Assembly (NCBI GenBank): GCA_907163375.1
Contig: CAJQUW010010476.1
Coordinates: 1-64,000, forward strand
Length of the DNA stretch: 64,000 nucleotides
Origin: Prostheceraeus crozeri
Lineage: Eukaryota > Platyhelminthes > Polycladida > Euryleptidae
Direction of reading: 5' to 3'
This document shows positions 22,000 to 35,200 of the stretch, piece by piece. The notes under the pieces are model-generated. The model saw nothing but the letters and a program-made list of their open reading frames with translations. It was not told where the DNA came from and did not search any database. A program made the translations under genes and the position numbers. Within the stretch, counting starts at the first letter, position 1. Each line of letters opens with the position of its first letter.

Positions 22000-23090
22000 C
22001 AGTCGAGCGTAGGTCAGGTATTGAGTCATTGATGCACAGATACGACGAGTTTGCGCAGCCTCAGCAATAAGCACCTGCAAAAAAGAATACAAATTTTGTG
22101 CTGATGTGCAGAGCAGAATTATCATACTTAACTAATCTTGGTTAACATTGTATGGGTAGGCCTACTCAAAGTTTAGAAGAGAAATCATTTACAGCAATTT
22201 TAGGTGTTGTAGCAAAGACTATTGAGAAAACTGCTTTTGAATCATTTCATCTCTGACAATGTGACAAACAATATTATTCATAGGAATTTTGATAGCAAAT
22301 GAAGATATTCAGGAATGGTTGAATTGTGATCACTAACAATTTGTGAATGATTTTCTAATCAATGTTTGTATAGAATTTATTAATAATTATATTTTAATAT
22401 TCATGTACCGGCAACATTTTTTTAGAAAAATGCAGCAAATAAAAACGGAGTATAGCCTATTGCCGACCGCTTGTCAATCGTTCATGCGATGAAGATAATT
22501 AGGAATGCTTGAATTTTATATAATAGTAACACCGTACATGAAATTTTATTTTGTTAAAATCACAATCTGCGAACACTAACACACATAATGTCATCTTGTC
22601 TACCGTTTATATGACAGCATAAGTGCGAAACATAGTTTGCAATAAGTAAACACAAATTGATATGAACGAGTATCAATTAGTTTGCACTTTGATTGCTTTA
22701 TATTAATCGTAAGGCATGAAAAATAATTGATTTTGCAAAACTAAACCTATTGTTGGAATGCAACGCATAACTGATCTTTATTACAGTGTGCAGTCCGTCG
22801 TGTAGCATCTATGCCTTTTGTGTGCTTGATCATTTTTCTTAAACGACTCGAAATATAAATTGATATCATTTTCAAAATGTGGCAATTCTAAAAAAATTAA
22901 TTGAATATCATTGGCGTTATAGCTACAGGTTCTCAGTTCAATATATATGAAATGGAAATAGTGACCTATTGAAACAAGCTTCCGTGATGGATCCATTTTC
23001 AGAAACAATAGATCAAATTGTATAACTTAGGCAGATATCGAATAGCTCAATAGTTTGTCCGCCTTGATAAAAATATTCTCCATGTGAACA
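22000..23090 (-). repeat. Dispersed repeat A, copy 2 (inverted partner at 5.0-6.2 kb)
   Basis: Inverted copy of the repeat at 4994-6243; see the landmarks there. The two differ by many substitutions and several indels, so they inserted independently or diverged long ago rather than arising from a recent duplication. The left edge near 22000 (AGTCGAGCGTAGGTCAGGTA) is sharp. Confidence 0.75.
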
Positions 23091-23672
23091 TGATATTCAT
23101 ATCTAGCTATGATATTTATGTATAAATAAAGGACTCCTAAAATGCGCTGCTAAGAGGAACCGAGAGGAATTGAGATATTTTGTTGTTGCCAGTAAATTAA
23201 ATTAAGTATGACGCTAGTAGCTTTCTAGTATTTGCAAAATCAAAAGCAGAGACAGCAGTATAGTCATAGAAATGTCTCTACGTGTTCATGGTCAATAAAC
23301 CAACTTTTGATTTGTCGATTGCATCATATGACCAAATTTTTCCTTTGATTTTGTTTTCGGGATTTCCAAATACATGTACCTAGACGCTTACTTTTTCCAT
23401 TGCTGTAACACACACGACAGCGTTTCGTAGGACAATGATTGTTTCGTCTTGCCTCAATCTTAGAAGGAAAATGCTGACCAGTTCTTTTACCAAGATTAAA
23501 GGTCGAGTTGAGACTTTCTGCTCCAGTAAGAAATTTTGAAGCACAGATCAAATACTGTTTCTAGCGACAATTTTCCACCGCAATTTCGGTAGATAATGAA
23601 TGCATTCAGGCATAGTCGTTGAATAAGGTGAACGCCAACTTTGAGAAACACCTGTAACTTTTCCTAGTGGCA
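23091..23672. other. Spacer, no feature
   Basis: Nothing recognised; the 75-codon open frame on the minus strand (23324-23551) has no domain. Confidence 0.45.
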
Positions 23673-25020
23673 TCATATCGTCGGTGGTTCTACAAAGTGA
23701 CGTAAGTCCATTTTTGGCGATTTTGAGATTTCTTGCTCAAACTATTGATTTGACTATGGTACATTATGTGGTAAAAGCTTATATCGAAATTCGATGTGGT
23801 TGGCGAGATATTTCGGAAAGAGCAGTTTGACTTTTCATTCAATTTCAACTTGAATGATTGTACAAACTGACGTAAGTGCACTTGCGTCTGTTTGTCATGA
23901 CGAATATCTATGCATCAATGTTTCAAATATAGCACAAGTGCAGATGCGTCACTTTGTCAAATCAAATATCTATTCATCGCTGTGTGAAATCCACCTAATG
24001 TGTACATGTAAGGTATAGTTCATAGAAGTGGATTTTAGAAATCTATGAATATTCGCTTGGAAAACAGATTGTGTATAACTGCTTTGTGCATCAATACAGA
24101 AAGCTCATTTCGACAACCTTCATTTTTGCATCCTACCACCCCATCCAGCGAAAGGTGATACATCTTTATCAGGTAAGTAAAGTACTTATACATGTCTTGT
24201 TTTTAGATAGTGTACATGTAATTGTTTGATGCACTTCAAATCTACAATTGTGCCTACTGTATACTGCTCATCTTGTGAATAATTACACTGGTGTAATATG
24301 GTGCTTTTACCACATAATTGATAAACATTAATATAAATATACATGTACACTGTAAATCGCTCAATGCCAATCACATACGAAGGATGCATACCAAAATATT
24401 TTTTTGGTATATTTCTGTATTCAATTGCTATATATTTATTTGTATGCTTTTCGTATGTCATTTCAGATGTGGTATGCTTTACATACTAAAGCCATACTAG
24501 CACAATGTTAAAATAAAGCATAAATCATGTCCAAAGTATGTTGATTTACGGCATTTTTTCAATAAAAATCACACTAATGGTGCTACTGTTCTGTAAGTAG
24601 GTGAGATAATGATATTCAAGAGTCATACTTTCAATACTGAATTCGATTTTAATACACGTAAGTCTAAGGCATTTCATGAATAATCAATAAGATTTCAACC
24701 ATCAACAATAATGCATTATGTAATTTTGAAATTAAGCATATTATCAATCCGAAATAAAAACATATTATGATTCATGAACGCAAAAATAATAATGTTTCAG
24801 ATATATAAGTCAACATGATTTCACTAAAGACATCGTTGAAATGAAATGATGTTTATTAACTTGGGACATAAGGTAATGTAAACTTAACGTCTTGTTAATG
24901 TTGCTGGACAAGTAGCATCGACGAAATATTCGTGGAGCATAAAACTCACAGTAAATATACTTAAATATCACTATCAAACAAAAAATATTCACGACTGGTA
25001 TTACCGAAAAAAGTTATTTG

Positions 25021-26970
25021 CCAGTAGTATGTAATATATATATATTTTTTTCCTGTGTGACTTAAAGCTGCACATACCAAACACATACCAGAGGCATGCG
25101 AATAAGGATGAATTTGCATCGGGTCTCGTATATAAAACATACCAACAATTCGTATTTCAGTGTTAAACAGCCAATCACAGATAGAATAGTTCGTATCGCT
25201 ACATACCAATCACATACGAAGGTAAATGAGATTTCGTATGAAAAACATACCAGATCTCTGTAGACATACCAGAACCCCGTATCAGATGTTAGTTTCAAAT
25301 TGTATGTGATTTTGGTATATGTTTATATGTAATTTTCGTATCCAGCGATTTAACAGTGTAGATATGATTGATTGCACCAACTACGTAAACTAATCAAGCT
25401 GTATGCCGTAATACACGTGTGTCGATAACACCTAAATTATTGTAGCCATGTAAGATTATGCAAGGCAAGTGCTTAACCTAAGTGGCCTACTATTGTATTG
25501 GTATTGATTTTAGTGATTCCACAACATTATATTTATACATTGAATTCTATTCAGGATAAAGAGTTACGGACAACGAATGCTAGAAGCAGCTTTGAAAAAA
25601 TCTTCTAAGAATTCATTGTAAAGGAAGTGTGGTGAGTAAAAGAGAATACGTGTATACAATTTAAGTTTTATATAGTGAAATATTTTGTAGAAGAAATGGA
25701 TAAGGATAAGCATGTGTCTACAGCCCAAGACATTCATGAGTTGAATCTGCAGCTGCATACAGATGACATTGGTATATTTAACGATAAAATTCAGATTGCA
25801 ACTGGAATCCATGACGTCACCGAAGATTTACCAGTAGTATGTAATATATATATTTTTTCCTGTGTGACTTAAAGCTGCACATATACCAAACACATACCAG
25901 AGGCATACGAATAAGGATGAATTTGCATCGGGTCTCGTATATAAAACATACCAACAATTCGTATTTCAGTGTTAAACAGCCAATCACAGATAGAATAGTT
26001 CGTATCGCTACATACCAATCACATACGAAGGTAAATGAGATTTCGTATGAAAAACATACCAGATCTCTGTAGACATACCAGAACCCCGTATCAGATGTTA
26101 GTTTCAAATTGTATGTGATTTTGGTATATGTTTATATGTAATTTTCGTATCCAGCGATTTAACAGTGTAGATATGATTGATTGCACCAACTACGTAAACT
26201 AATCAAGCTGTATGCCGTAATACACGTGTGTCGATAACACCTAAATTATTGTAGCCATGTAAGATTATGCAAGGCAAGTGCTTAACCTAAGTGGCCTACT
26301 ATTGTATTGGTATTGATTTTAGTGATTCCACAACATTATATTTATACATTGAATTCTATTCAGGATAAAGAGTTACGGACAACGAATGCTAGAAGCAGCT
26401 TTGAAAAAATCTTCTAAGAATTCATTGTAAAGGAAGTGTGGTGAGTAAAAGAGAATACGTGTATACAATTTAAGTTTTATATAGTGAAATATTTTGTAGA
26501 AGAAATGGATAAGGATAAGCATGTGTCTACAGCCCAAGACATTCATGAGTTGAATCTGCAGCTGCATACAGATGACATTGGTATATTTAACGATAAAATT
26601 CAGATTGCAACTGGAATCCATGACGTCACCGAAGATTTACCAGTAGTATGTAATATATATATTTTTTTCCTGTGTGACTTAAAGCTGCACATATACCAAA
26701 CACATACCAGAGGCATACGAATAAGGATGAATTTGCATCGGGTCTCGTATATAAAACATACCAACAATTCGTATTTCAGTGTTAAACAGCCAATCACAGA
26801 TAGAATAGTTCGTATCGCTACATACCAATCACATACGAAGGTAAATGAGATTTCGTATGAAAAACATACCAGATCTCTGTAAACATACGAGAATCTCATA
26901 TCAGATGTTAGTTTCACATTGTATGTAATCTTGGTATATGTTTGTATGTAATTTTCGTATCCAGCGATTT
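25021..26970 (+). repeat. 809-bp tandem duplication, 2.4 copies
   Basis: The unit starts CCAGTAGTATGTAATATATA at 25021, again at 25831 and again at 26640, with spacing of 810 and 809 bases. The first two copies are nearly identical; the third stops after about 330 bases, at the element's right end. Each full unit contains an internal right-end-like AGCGATTTAACAGTGTA (25346, 26155) followed by about 460 bases of non-repetitive sequence, so a terminal piece plus neighbouring DNA was duplicated together. Near identity means the event is recent, or that the copies were homogenised or duplicated in assembly. Confidence 0.95.
25675..25830 (+). other. Possible captured exon, repeated at 26484-26639
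   Basis: The non-TIR part of each unit includes an open frame whose middle reads EEMDKDKHVSTAQDIHELNL and continues QLHTDDIGIFNDKIQI; its composition is unusually protein-like for this AT-rich area. It follows a TTTTGTAG that could be a splice acceptor and ends at the unit boundary CCAGTAG. No known domain is visible. It could equally be chance, since both copies are identical and give no independent evidence of selection. Confidence 0.2.
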
Positions 26971-27559
26971 ACAGTGTACACGCAGTGTAACTGATTTTGA
27001 TGCTTTTCATCCTAATATCATTATTCCATTTTGCTTCGATTAACATTGAATCCAGAATGGAAATGTGCATGTAAATTTTATGAATGAATTCCTGACCAAG
27101 CTTACAAAAATATTCAACTAAGCACGGGTAGTATTAAAAAATATCCATAACCCTGATAGAGTATGGTTTGAGTGAAGTGCTTGCTTCTTTTTCCCATCTA
27201 ATTCAAAATCTCAGCTCTTGTGGAAATAATAGCTTTCAATTTAAAGAAATATTTGAGATGGAAAAAATTTAGACATTTAAGCTTTTATGATATTGTACAT
27301 GCAATGCCGAGGTGACAAGCAGGAATAATTTGTCATTTTTTAGGATAGTCTAGATGCAGATAGAAAGAAAATAGATAGTCTTGCAAGTCTTATACTTTGA
27401 ATGTGAATTATTTCTTAGTCTAGAGTGCTTAAATAGATTATGGAATACATGCAAGCTGATTTTGGACATCTATAGAAACATGAAAATAACCGCAAGCTCT
27501 ATTGCTGGGATTTTATAGGAAAATACTGCTGGCATACTATGCTAAACCTCCTTGAAATA

Positions 27560-27782
27560 CACTGTAAACTGTCACCTCCTAAAATCGAGAAAATCTGCAT
27601 CCTAAAGCGCGACACACTAGAATTTTAGGAGGTTGCGTGAAATAGAATGTTGACATACTAAAGAGAACAATAAATAACCCTAGTGTTCTAGCCTCCTAAA
27701 ACGCTTTGCTTTAGGATTTTTTTATTAGTTACGAATAGTGTCTCGCTTCAGTGTGTGATTTAGGAGGTGCTGGTTTAGAGTG
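27560..27782. repeat. 223-bp MITE with CACTGTAAAC...CACCTCCTAAA ends
   Basis: TA-CACTGTAAACTGTCACCTCCTAAA at the left and TTTAGGAGGTGCTGGTTTAGAGTG-TA at the right are imperfect inverted repeats with flanking TA. Internal CTCCTAAA/TTTAGGAGG words repeat four times in both orientations. It is non-coding and probably relies on the same TA-specific transposase as the element at 24.3-27.0 kb. Confidence 0.85.
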
Positions 27783-29500
27783 TAGCACATAACGATTCAT
27801 TTCGTGCTTATGATTTTCATTGTATTTTCTGTATCTTCCAATGTAACAGCGGAAGTCCTGCGTAATTGCTTGATTTTGTTTACCTAGCACGTTTAGTGCA
27901 TGTAATGCATGTTATGATAAAAAACGATAACCGGAGAATAAAGGCGATTACAAGCATGTGTTTATAATAACCACTTAGCTTATTGCAGGAATCACATTAT
28001 ATCAATTACAGTTATCCAATAAATGCAGGGGAATCGAGACGATGCTATAAATGTATCTACAATTTACAGCAAAATTACACGCTCAACTTCATCAGCCTTC
28101 TTAAAGTAATAACAAACGATGTCGCAAATAAAATGTTTTGAATGAAACTGTTCTATCTATGGCCAATAATTACAGGATAGCCAAATGACACAGGGGGACT
28201 AAAATAATGTTCAAACAAAGTTATAAAGATTATTACAGGGGAATCAAAGTGATGAAAAGATAGTTATTTTTCAACGTAGACCTATTCTCTTGTTTTGCTT
28301 CTATTAAATGTGTGCATGAATTTCCTATTGTATAGTCCCAAGTTTTGCATTTTGATAACTCAAGGGATCGTGCATTGTGCTAATTTATCAGTTAATCAAT
28401 ATTGAACATTTATTTTCAGTGCATGCATCAGGAGGAAAGCTATGATTCAATTTCATTGTCAGTAAGACGAAAATCAGCCGGCCCCTCAAGCTCGGCTACA
28501 CGGCTCTACGCGACATCACCAAAAATCAGTGACCAAAAAATGAAAGATTGATGGCCCTCTGTACTGGGGAATGTGCGGTGATCCAGTCGCCAAGTGCAAG
28601 ACTTTTTTATAGTAGGGTGTGACTTTTTCCTTTATACTTCCTTGAATTCAATACAGATGTAGTTACATGTCAAACTGTGTTCTATGATAAATCGATGCTT
28701 AGGGAGCTAAATTAAACTCAGAGAAAAGTGGCGACATTACTAACAATATCTCAAAGGGTAGCCTTCAAAATTGAGATGATTAATGAGTATGACAGTATTG
28801 GCGATTATCCGCAGCAGCAAATATTATACTGTAATTAAGACTCCACACTGATGCTCTACATGATATTAAATCTCAATATGTATGTATGACAACATTATTT
28901 AAAGAGTAATCAAGAGGCCAAAAATAGGCCTACCAACATTGATATCTAAAAAATCTCATATTTTATTTCAAAGACGTTGATGAGAACTAAGTGATAGAAT
29001 CTACATGTATAGCCAAAGACAAGTGGGCACCATGTATTAAAATTCCAAACATTAACAAATCGTGCTATTTTCAATTTTTATCAATCCTTAAGATAGAAAC
29101 ATTTGATGAAACGTTTGATCACTTTCTATTGTCTTCGTTGAAATCCCTGCAGTGACATGCGTCGATCAGGTTCACTGAAGGACTTGTGTAAAACAGTCAA
29201 GCATGGCTATAAGAGTTTTTAATTTCCAATGCATGCCTTCACATTTACTTCGACATGAATGTTCAACACCTTATTAATTATCCTATATCTGTCCTACTCA
29301 AAGAGTAAGAGGGAGCCATGGTTCCTTGGACTCCCTAGCTACACCCTTGGTCACAGCAAGTTCAATACTTGAAATATCAGCAAAATAGTCCACTATATGT
29401 GAATAAAAACAAGCGCATAATACAGTTATTTGTAATTCCATAGGTAGAATCCATTGAATGCGTGCACTGAATAGAAGAAAACTATGTTGAATTAGTGATT
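27783..29500. other. Interior of the large TIR element, no gene
   Basis: AT-rich, no coding signal or nested element that I can delimit. Confidence 0.5.
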
Positions 29501-30322
29501 TCACAAACAGACGTAAGTGCAGTTATGACAATCCATAAAATCTATGATCATTTATTTGACTCGATAAATAGACGCAGTGACTTACGACACTTCATAGATT
29601 CTGAATTTGATATTTTTTGATTCTACAAACAGACGTAAGTGCTTCAAATGCTCAGATATCTATGAAAAATACATATCTATGACAACTAACTCAATTCAAA
29701 TAACCATGAAGATATCTATAGCCACAAGGTCTCACTTACTCATTGAGAAATAATAGTAATGGGAGACAAGGCTCAAATGAAGAATGTCAAAATCTTTAAA
29801 CGGCTCTCCTGAAAAGTGACTGAAATTAACTTACGTCACTTTGTAGAATCACCGACGATATGAGTGTAGATTTTGATCAGCCCTGTCAACATCTCTCATA
29901 CTCATATTGTAGTCCACCATGCTGGCACTCTTTCTTACAGATATCCTCTCACCTCCTCGCACAATTCTTTCCGTCGAGTGAAGGGTTGCCTTGCTAAAAG
30001 TGTCGATCATGTACAATGTTTTTATCCAAAATAAATCACAATTTAATGAATGTGTTACATTTATGCTATATAGCAGAACAATGACACTTGTTTAGTCCTA
30101 TTAACTCTCTGGAATTGGCAACCAAAATTGTCCGGGACTGTTCTCGGGAATACAGTAAGGCTATGAAACTTTTAAAATCCTACAATCGCCATCGATTCCG
30201 CAAGCTCCATTTTGAATTACGTTTGTTATTTGAAGTAGCACTGTCATAAATGAAATTCAATGTCATTATTATTTAAAATCATTTTTCATTATATTGTGTA
30301 TGACCATGTGTATGACTGTCTG

Positions 30323-30530
30323 TGTGTGTGTGTGACAATCTCTTCATCTGAGACAGTCCACCGTTAGCGGAGGATCCCTACTTTCTTTGTGACTGCTGTC
30401 GGTCTGTAATGTGCTATCTTGCTATCAATGTAACTGTCAGACATTGTGACTGTTCGTTCATTACAGCGATGGATGCGAGCTAACAAAGTTGTTTTCCTCT
30501 TCTCGCATCAAAATACAACACATTGACTAA
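30323..30530 (-). repeat. Dispersed repeat B, copy 2
   Basis: Inverted copy of 6849-7060, with the GTGTGTGTGTG run now at its left edge. See the first copy. Confidence 0.8.
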
Positions 30531-30584
30531 GGCTTATTCCACTCTTGAAATATACTCTTTTTCTCTTTATTATGAAGGGAAAGT

Positions 30585-30655
30585 TCAGATCTAGGTGGCC
30601 TGCGGTCGTAGGTTCGAATCACAACAGTCGCGCATATTTTCTATGACAGTTTAAT
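30585..30655 (+). repeat. tRNA-like SINE fragment with intact B box
   Basis: GGTGGCCTGCGGTCGTAGGTTCGAATCAC contains a canonical polymerase III B box (GGTTCGAATC, 30611-30620) preceded by a short tRNA-like stretch. The A box is only partly present and there is no cloverleaf, so it is a SINE remnant and not a tRNA gene. Confidence 0.45.
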
Positions 30656-31912
30656 CAATCGTTTATTTCATGTCATTCTTATTGTTAATATTGCAAAGAT
30701 AATCACAATTATACAATACATGTCATATAGGATAGAACTCTAATTTATAATATCAATATCATGATTCATAACATTGATATTATAGTCCTACATTTAAGAT
30801 CATAATTCATCAATATGCACAATATTGATGAAAATGCTTCCACTGATTTTCAGATTCACGAATAGCTGACCTTAAAGTTATCACTTTTAATTCGCTACGC
30901 TTTCTAGTATTCTACTTCTTATTCTTTATTTTCCTACAACCAGCATCAGTCAGTCGTACGTATTTATCAAACTGGCAAATGTATATACCCGATTAACCAA
31001 AATCTATGGCACTCCTATAGGAAACGTGCTACGGAATTATTGTAATTTTCCTATAGTGGGTAGTGCTATTGCTATGGAACACTATTCTATGGCACTGTTG
31101 GAATGTTTTGTCCCATTGAATTTTTGGGGAACTTTGATCCTATTGCCTGTGGGACTAATTTGTCCCATAGACTTGTGGGAAATCCTGTCCTATCGAATTT
31201 CGGGAAATCCTGTTCTATCGAACTTCTGTCCCATAGAATTTTGGGAAATTCAGTTTTCATGGCAGCTTCTAATGCTACAGCGTGTCTAAACCTTTCCGCG
31301 ACATACTGACGCTTTATGTGATCATGATTGTAAAGAATAATCAGTTTAGTTTAGCAATTGTGATAATGTCAATTTAAAGACAACATGCATGAGGTATTTG
31401 CACTTTTCACTTTCGATCCCCTTGACATGTCGGTGAAAGTCCGGTCCAGATTTCAAAAAAATAGTTTAAGAATCAATCACACTATGGAGCATTATTTTTT
31501 TACTAATTTCATGATCATTCACAAAACGCCATTAATTCAAAAAACAGCCAATGATTTTTAATATCTTCTCTTTTTAGCCGTTTGAACACTTGCTTCGATG
31601 AAAAGTTTCTCAGAAATCATTCACCATATTTCTTTCTCTTCCATTGGGAAATGTAGTAGGAGTTGATCTGCAACAAACAGGAAATACATTATAAATATGC
31701 AATAAATGATAAGTTGATGATGGAACATAGACGTTCTGCATATAGGCAGATAAATTTCATTTAAATGAAAAATAATGCAAAATATTGCAATGGAAGAGTA
31801 TTTTATAATTTCTATGTATCTTGTATTGGAGATTTATATTATTAATATAGGATTATAACATAATAATGCAAATGCGCGCCGCTGTGATCTTGCAGATGAT
31901 AAATATCGCCAG

Positions 31913-32270
31913 AAGTTTCATTTTACTTGTTTATTGTCACAACTGCGTTTCGTCTGCTCTCAGTAGTTGTGACACGCAGAATGAATCAAACTGATTGAAA
32001 CATGATTCCTGCTAGAATATCGATCAGACAATGGTCCTTTCTTTTTATTCAAGTTGTCGATGCACTTCTTTTCCTATTAGTAATTTTTCTGCATATGTAC
32101 TTTTTAGCTACTACTTATTCATTTCGTGATTGCTTGTCCAGTGACTGTCCATTGCTTGATCGATACTCTAGCAGGAATCATGTTTCAATTAGTTTGATTC
32201 AGTCTGCGTGTCACACCTAGTGAGAGCAGACAAATAAACTTTTGACAATAAGTAAGTAAAATGAAACTTT
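31913..32270. repeat. Fold-back MITE nested in the 6.5-kb element
   Basis: Inverted arms 31913-32034 and 32149-32270 share AAGTTTCATTTTACTT, TCTGCTCTCA, GTGTGACACGCAGA.TGAATCAAA and GAAACATGATTCCTGCTAGA, with small indels. A ~115-bp spacer separates them. The open frame 32002-32220 runs through arm and spacer and is not meaningful. Confidence 0.88.
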
Positions 32271-35200
32271 ATGGAACATTAGACTATATTGGTTTCCATG
32301 CATGCATGCATGCGTATATTCAAGGTGTAAGTATGTAAAGTTATTGTCTTTTCTAACTTTTTGTAAGCATCTTGCGATACTGGTAGAATTTTATATTTGA
32401 AAGCACTGCTATTATTAGAGAAAAGATTTATGCTCTTATGCTTTCACCTACTAAAACCGCATCAGATAAAAAGGAAAGAGGTTAAACTTATTAGGGTGAT
32501 TATCATGTTTGTATTAATTTTAACACATAATTAAAATAATTTCAAATATTATGGACCATGGATTCAAGCTTCATAGATAATTAAAATACTGTGGTGGTGA
32601 TGATGATATTAGATTTCTGTCATTACATTTGGTCCATACATGCTTATTTAGAGAGGAACTCATCATCCTCATGAATAGATTCTCTTCTTTGTTTCTTTGA
32701 AAAGTCGGTCACCACAGTTTGATGGGAATTGTAGCATGGGAATAACAAAGAAAGGGTAATCATGGCTAGTACATATTTAATCTCAGTAATACATTAACGG
32801 ATCACGCATACTTAATTACATACATGCATAAAGACAAATAAAGGAAGCATCACTTATTTGCTGGCGATCGACACACTCTCAATTGTAGAGTCTCTCGTTT
32901 TAACGATCTATTTCTTCACTTATTCAATTAATCAATTAATAAGATTTGATGATGTAAAACCGAAATACAATTATAAGTACAAAGTGGAACAGAGGTATCT
33001 GTCGAATGTGCTAACTTATAAGCTAAGATAAGCTCGTAGTATTCACTGCTTTGATGTGTTTTATATCATTATTCATCATGCGCTATTCCCACAATGACCT
33101 CCACAGTGGGAAATTTTCAACATCTATTTCAAGATCGCATCCCGATTCCCGACAATGCTGTTAATTTCAATTCCGGTCTCACCAATATAAATAAATACCA
33201 ATTTTGTAATCTCGTTGTTCTCGGTGCTTGAATGTTTTATCATGAATGCCAATCCCTCCCTATGTCGGCGTGCTCTGTTCTTATCTTACCTGTTAACTTC
33301 TTCATTTTTATCTTTCGGTGACACGTGTAAATGCCTGCTCAAATTGATTCATTTCATGATTATAAAAATCTGAAGGAAGGTGGAAAGCTCGATTAGCTTT
33401 CTCTCATTACTAGTGTCACTTTCACTATATTCGAAAAATGAATACTTTCTCGTAATTATTTCCTTCCTTCTAAGAGAATTTCAAATAAAATATTTATCTT
33501 CTTTATCATTTGAAAGTTCTTAGATGCAAAGCGACATTTTCTTATCACACACGGAAAGGGGCGGTCACAGAAAATTCCAGTGGGGGGATTAAATTTAATT
33601 GTTCCAATCCTCAAACAGAAAAAAATGTGAAATAATCAGCAAATGTCATAAGTTATATTGAATTGCCTGTTTTAAATTACATTGTCATGTATATGTTCAT
33701 TTAAATGAGATGCCATCATTTGAATTATCAGAGAGTTAGGAAAACGAAATCCGTTAATTAAGCACGATAGAATATGTGTTAGGTGATCCATCGGCACAAC
33801 ATTTAAGAAATATTGAGAACGAATCGAATGACAGATACATGTTATAGTCATTCCAATTGGCAAACCACCACACATGTGGGTGGAAAGTCCGTGGGTCGAA
33901 CGGATTTCAAAGCACTTGGTCAACTTTCTTGCATCACAGAGCTGACGGGCAGAACATCTGTTAATTCAAGTGCATCATGTAGGATACGAATATCACAGCG
34001 GGTCATCAACATCTGAGCTGCCTAGGATAAACAAACCCATTGCGGAGGCCGCTACATTCCTTGGTTTTACATGTCTCTCAGTTGATAAGCTCTAAATCAG
34101 TGATATAAGCGAAAATGATGTAATGAGATAGAGTTCGTTTCGCCGTCCGACTTTTGTACTATTTCAGTGCAGATACATTGCCAAATTATTGCTTGGAAGC
34201 TAAAATGTAGAATTTGCTGATGTTAAATTGATAAATTGAATGTTCATATTTTATATCACAATACTTTGGGCTGGTGGGGGGATGCATCCCGGCATCCCCC
34301 CTTCTGACCACCACTGCACACGTAAAACGCTGCTTGATAGTGATCTATTTCCTATCAGAACAACTAAATGTCGGAACTTACACTCCTTCATTTAAAGCAG
34401 CCGTCTTGAAATGTATTAATAGATGAAAAGTATTAATTTAATAATTGCAGGATCACAGAACTGAATCCTAGTCCTGATCTTATTAGTGATATTCATGTTG
34501 AAAGATATCTTTCATCAGACTGCTGGAGCAGGATATTAAATATGAAAATCCGCAAAATCTGAACCATCCAGAAAAGTAGGCTACATGAAAATATGAAATT
34601 CTTTCAAAATTACGTCTGAAAGCAACTAAATGAAATTAAATAATTTTGGGTCCCAAAGTCCTGGGAGACTTCAAGCCATGTGCTGCTGACTTCGCAACTC
34701 TCCCCAACTCCCAGTCAAAATATTGCGTCAATATATATCAATATAAATATAGCCTATATATAAATACAAAATATATATATCAATATACATTTGGTCAATA
34801 TTTTGATGAAGAACATTTTTTTAAACGTGGAGTTATTCATATCGATATGTGATTGATATAGATGTGAATCATTGCTCAATCGTAATGTTTTTAACAAGTA
34901 GGTACACAGAACTGATTTTTAACACATAATTTCCATGCTTGCAAATATCATTTCCTCTTCGATTTTTCCTTCTTCATTTCTATGAAGAAAAATGTGATTT
35001 TTTCAAAACTTGGATTGGCAGTATAAAGCGGCCTCGTTCACATCAGAACAAAGAAATTGAAACACTTCTCAATTAGCTATCTACAAGCACCAAACATGTC
35101 AAGCAACAAATTTGATCTAAAAACATTAGCTATGGCAAAAACGAGCCAAACTAAATATAACAAAAGATTAATATCTTGATTTGAAATCTAAAGCCTGCAG

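Larger units (their letters stand above)
24348..26976. mobile_element. TA-flanked TIR element CACTGTAAATCGCT with internal tandem duplication
   Basis: Left end TA-CACTGTAAATCGCT at 24346 and right end AGCGATTTACAGTG-TA at 26963-26978 are perfect inverted repeats flanked by TA. Subterminal words CATACGAA, TTCGTATG and CATACCA(A) recur dozens of times in both orientations. No transposase frame is present. Most of the element consists of a tandem duplication (next entry). A MITE 600 bp downstream begins with the same CACTGTAAA, so the two may use the same transposase. Confidence 0.8.
23673..29863. mobile_element. Large TIR-bounded DNA element without a transposase (6.2 kb)
   Basis: Matching inverted ends of ~35 bp: 23673-23707 starts TCATATCGTCGGTGGTTCTA and continues CAAAGTGACGTAAGT; 29829-29863 is its complement with one difference (GTGATTCTA). 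Inside each end lie subterminal copies of a (A)CAAACNGACGTAAGTGC word in both orientations (23700, 23866, 23882, 23940; 29508, 29570, 29630). Such repeats are typical transposase-binding sites of large non-autonomous elements. The interior has no transposase-like frame and hosts a younger TA-type element (24348-26976) and a MITE (27560-27782). I see no obvious target-site duplication, so exact ends are uncertain by a few bases and the superfamily is unknown. Confidence 0.65.

Noticed and set aside
26484-26882. 132-codon open frame crossing the second and third duplicate units
   Set aside because: It depends on a small indel in the AT run at the unit boundary; the first copy lacks it.
30585-30655. 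Functional tRNA gene
   Set aside because: The B box is good, but there is no complete A box, acceptor stem or anticodon arm.
31026-31309. Two overlapping frames with repeated IEFWG and PIEF words
   Set aside because: They arise from the CCCATAGAATTTTGGG-type subterminal repeats of the 6.5-kb element.
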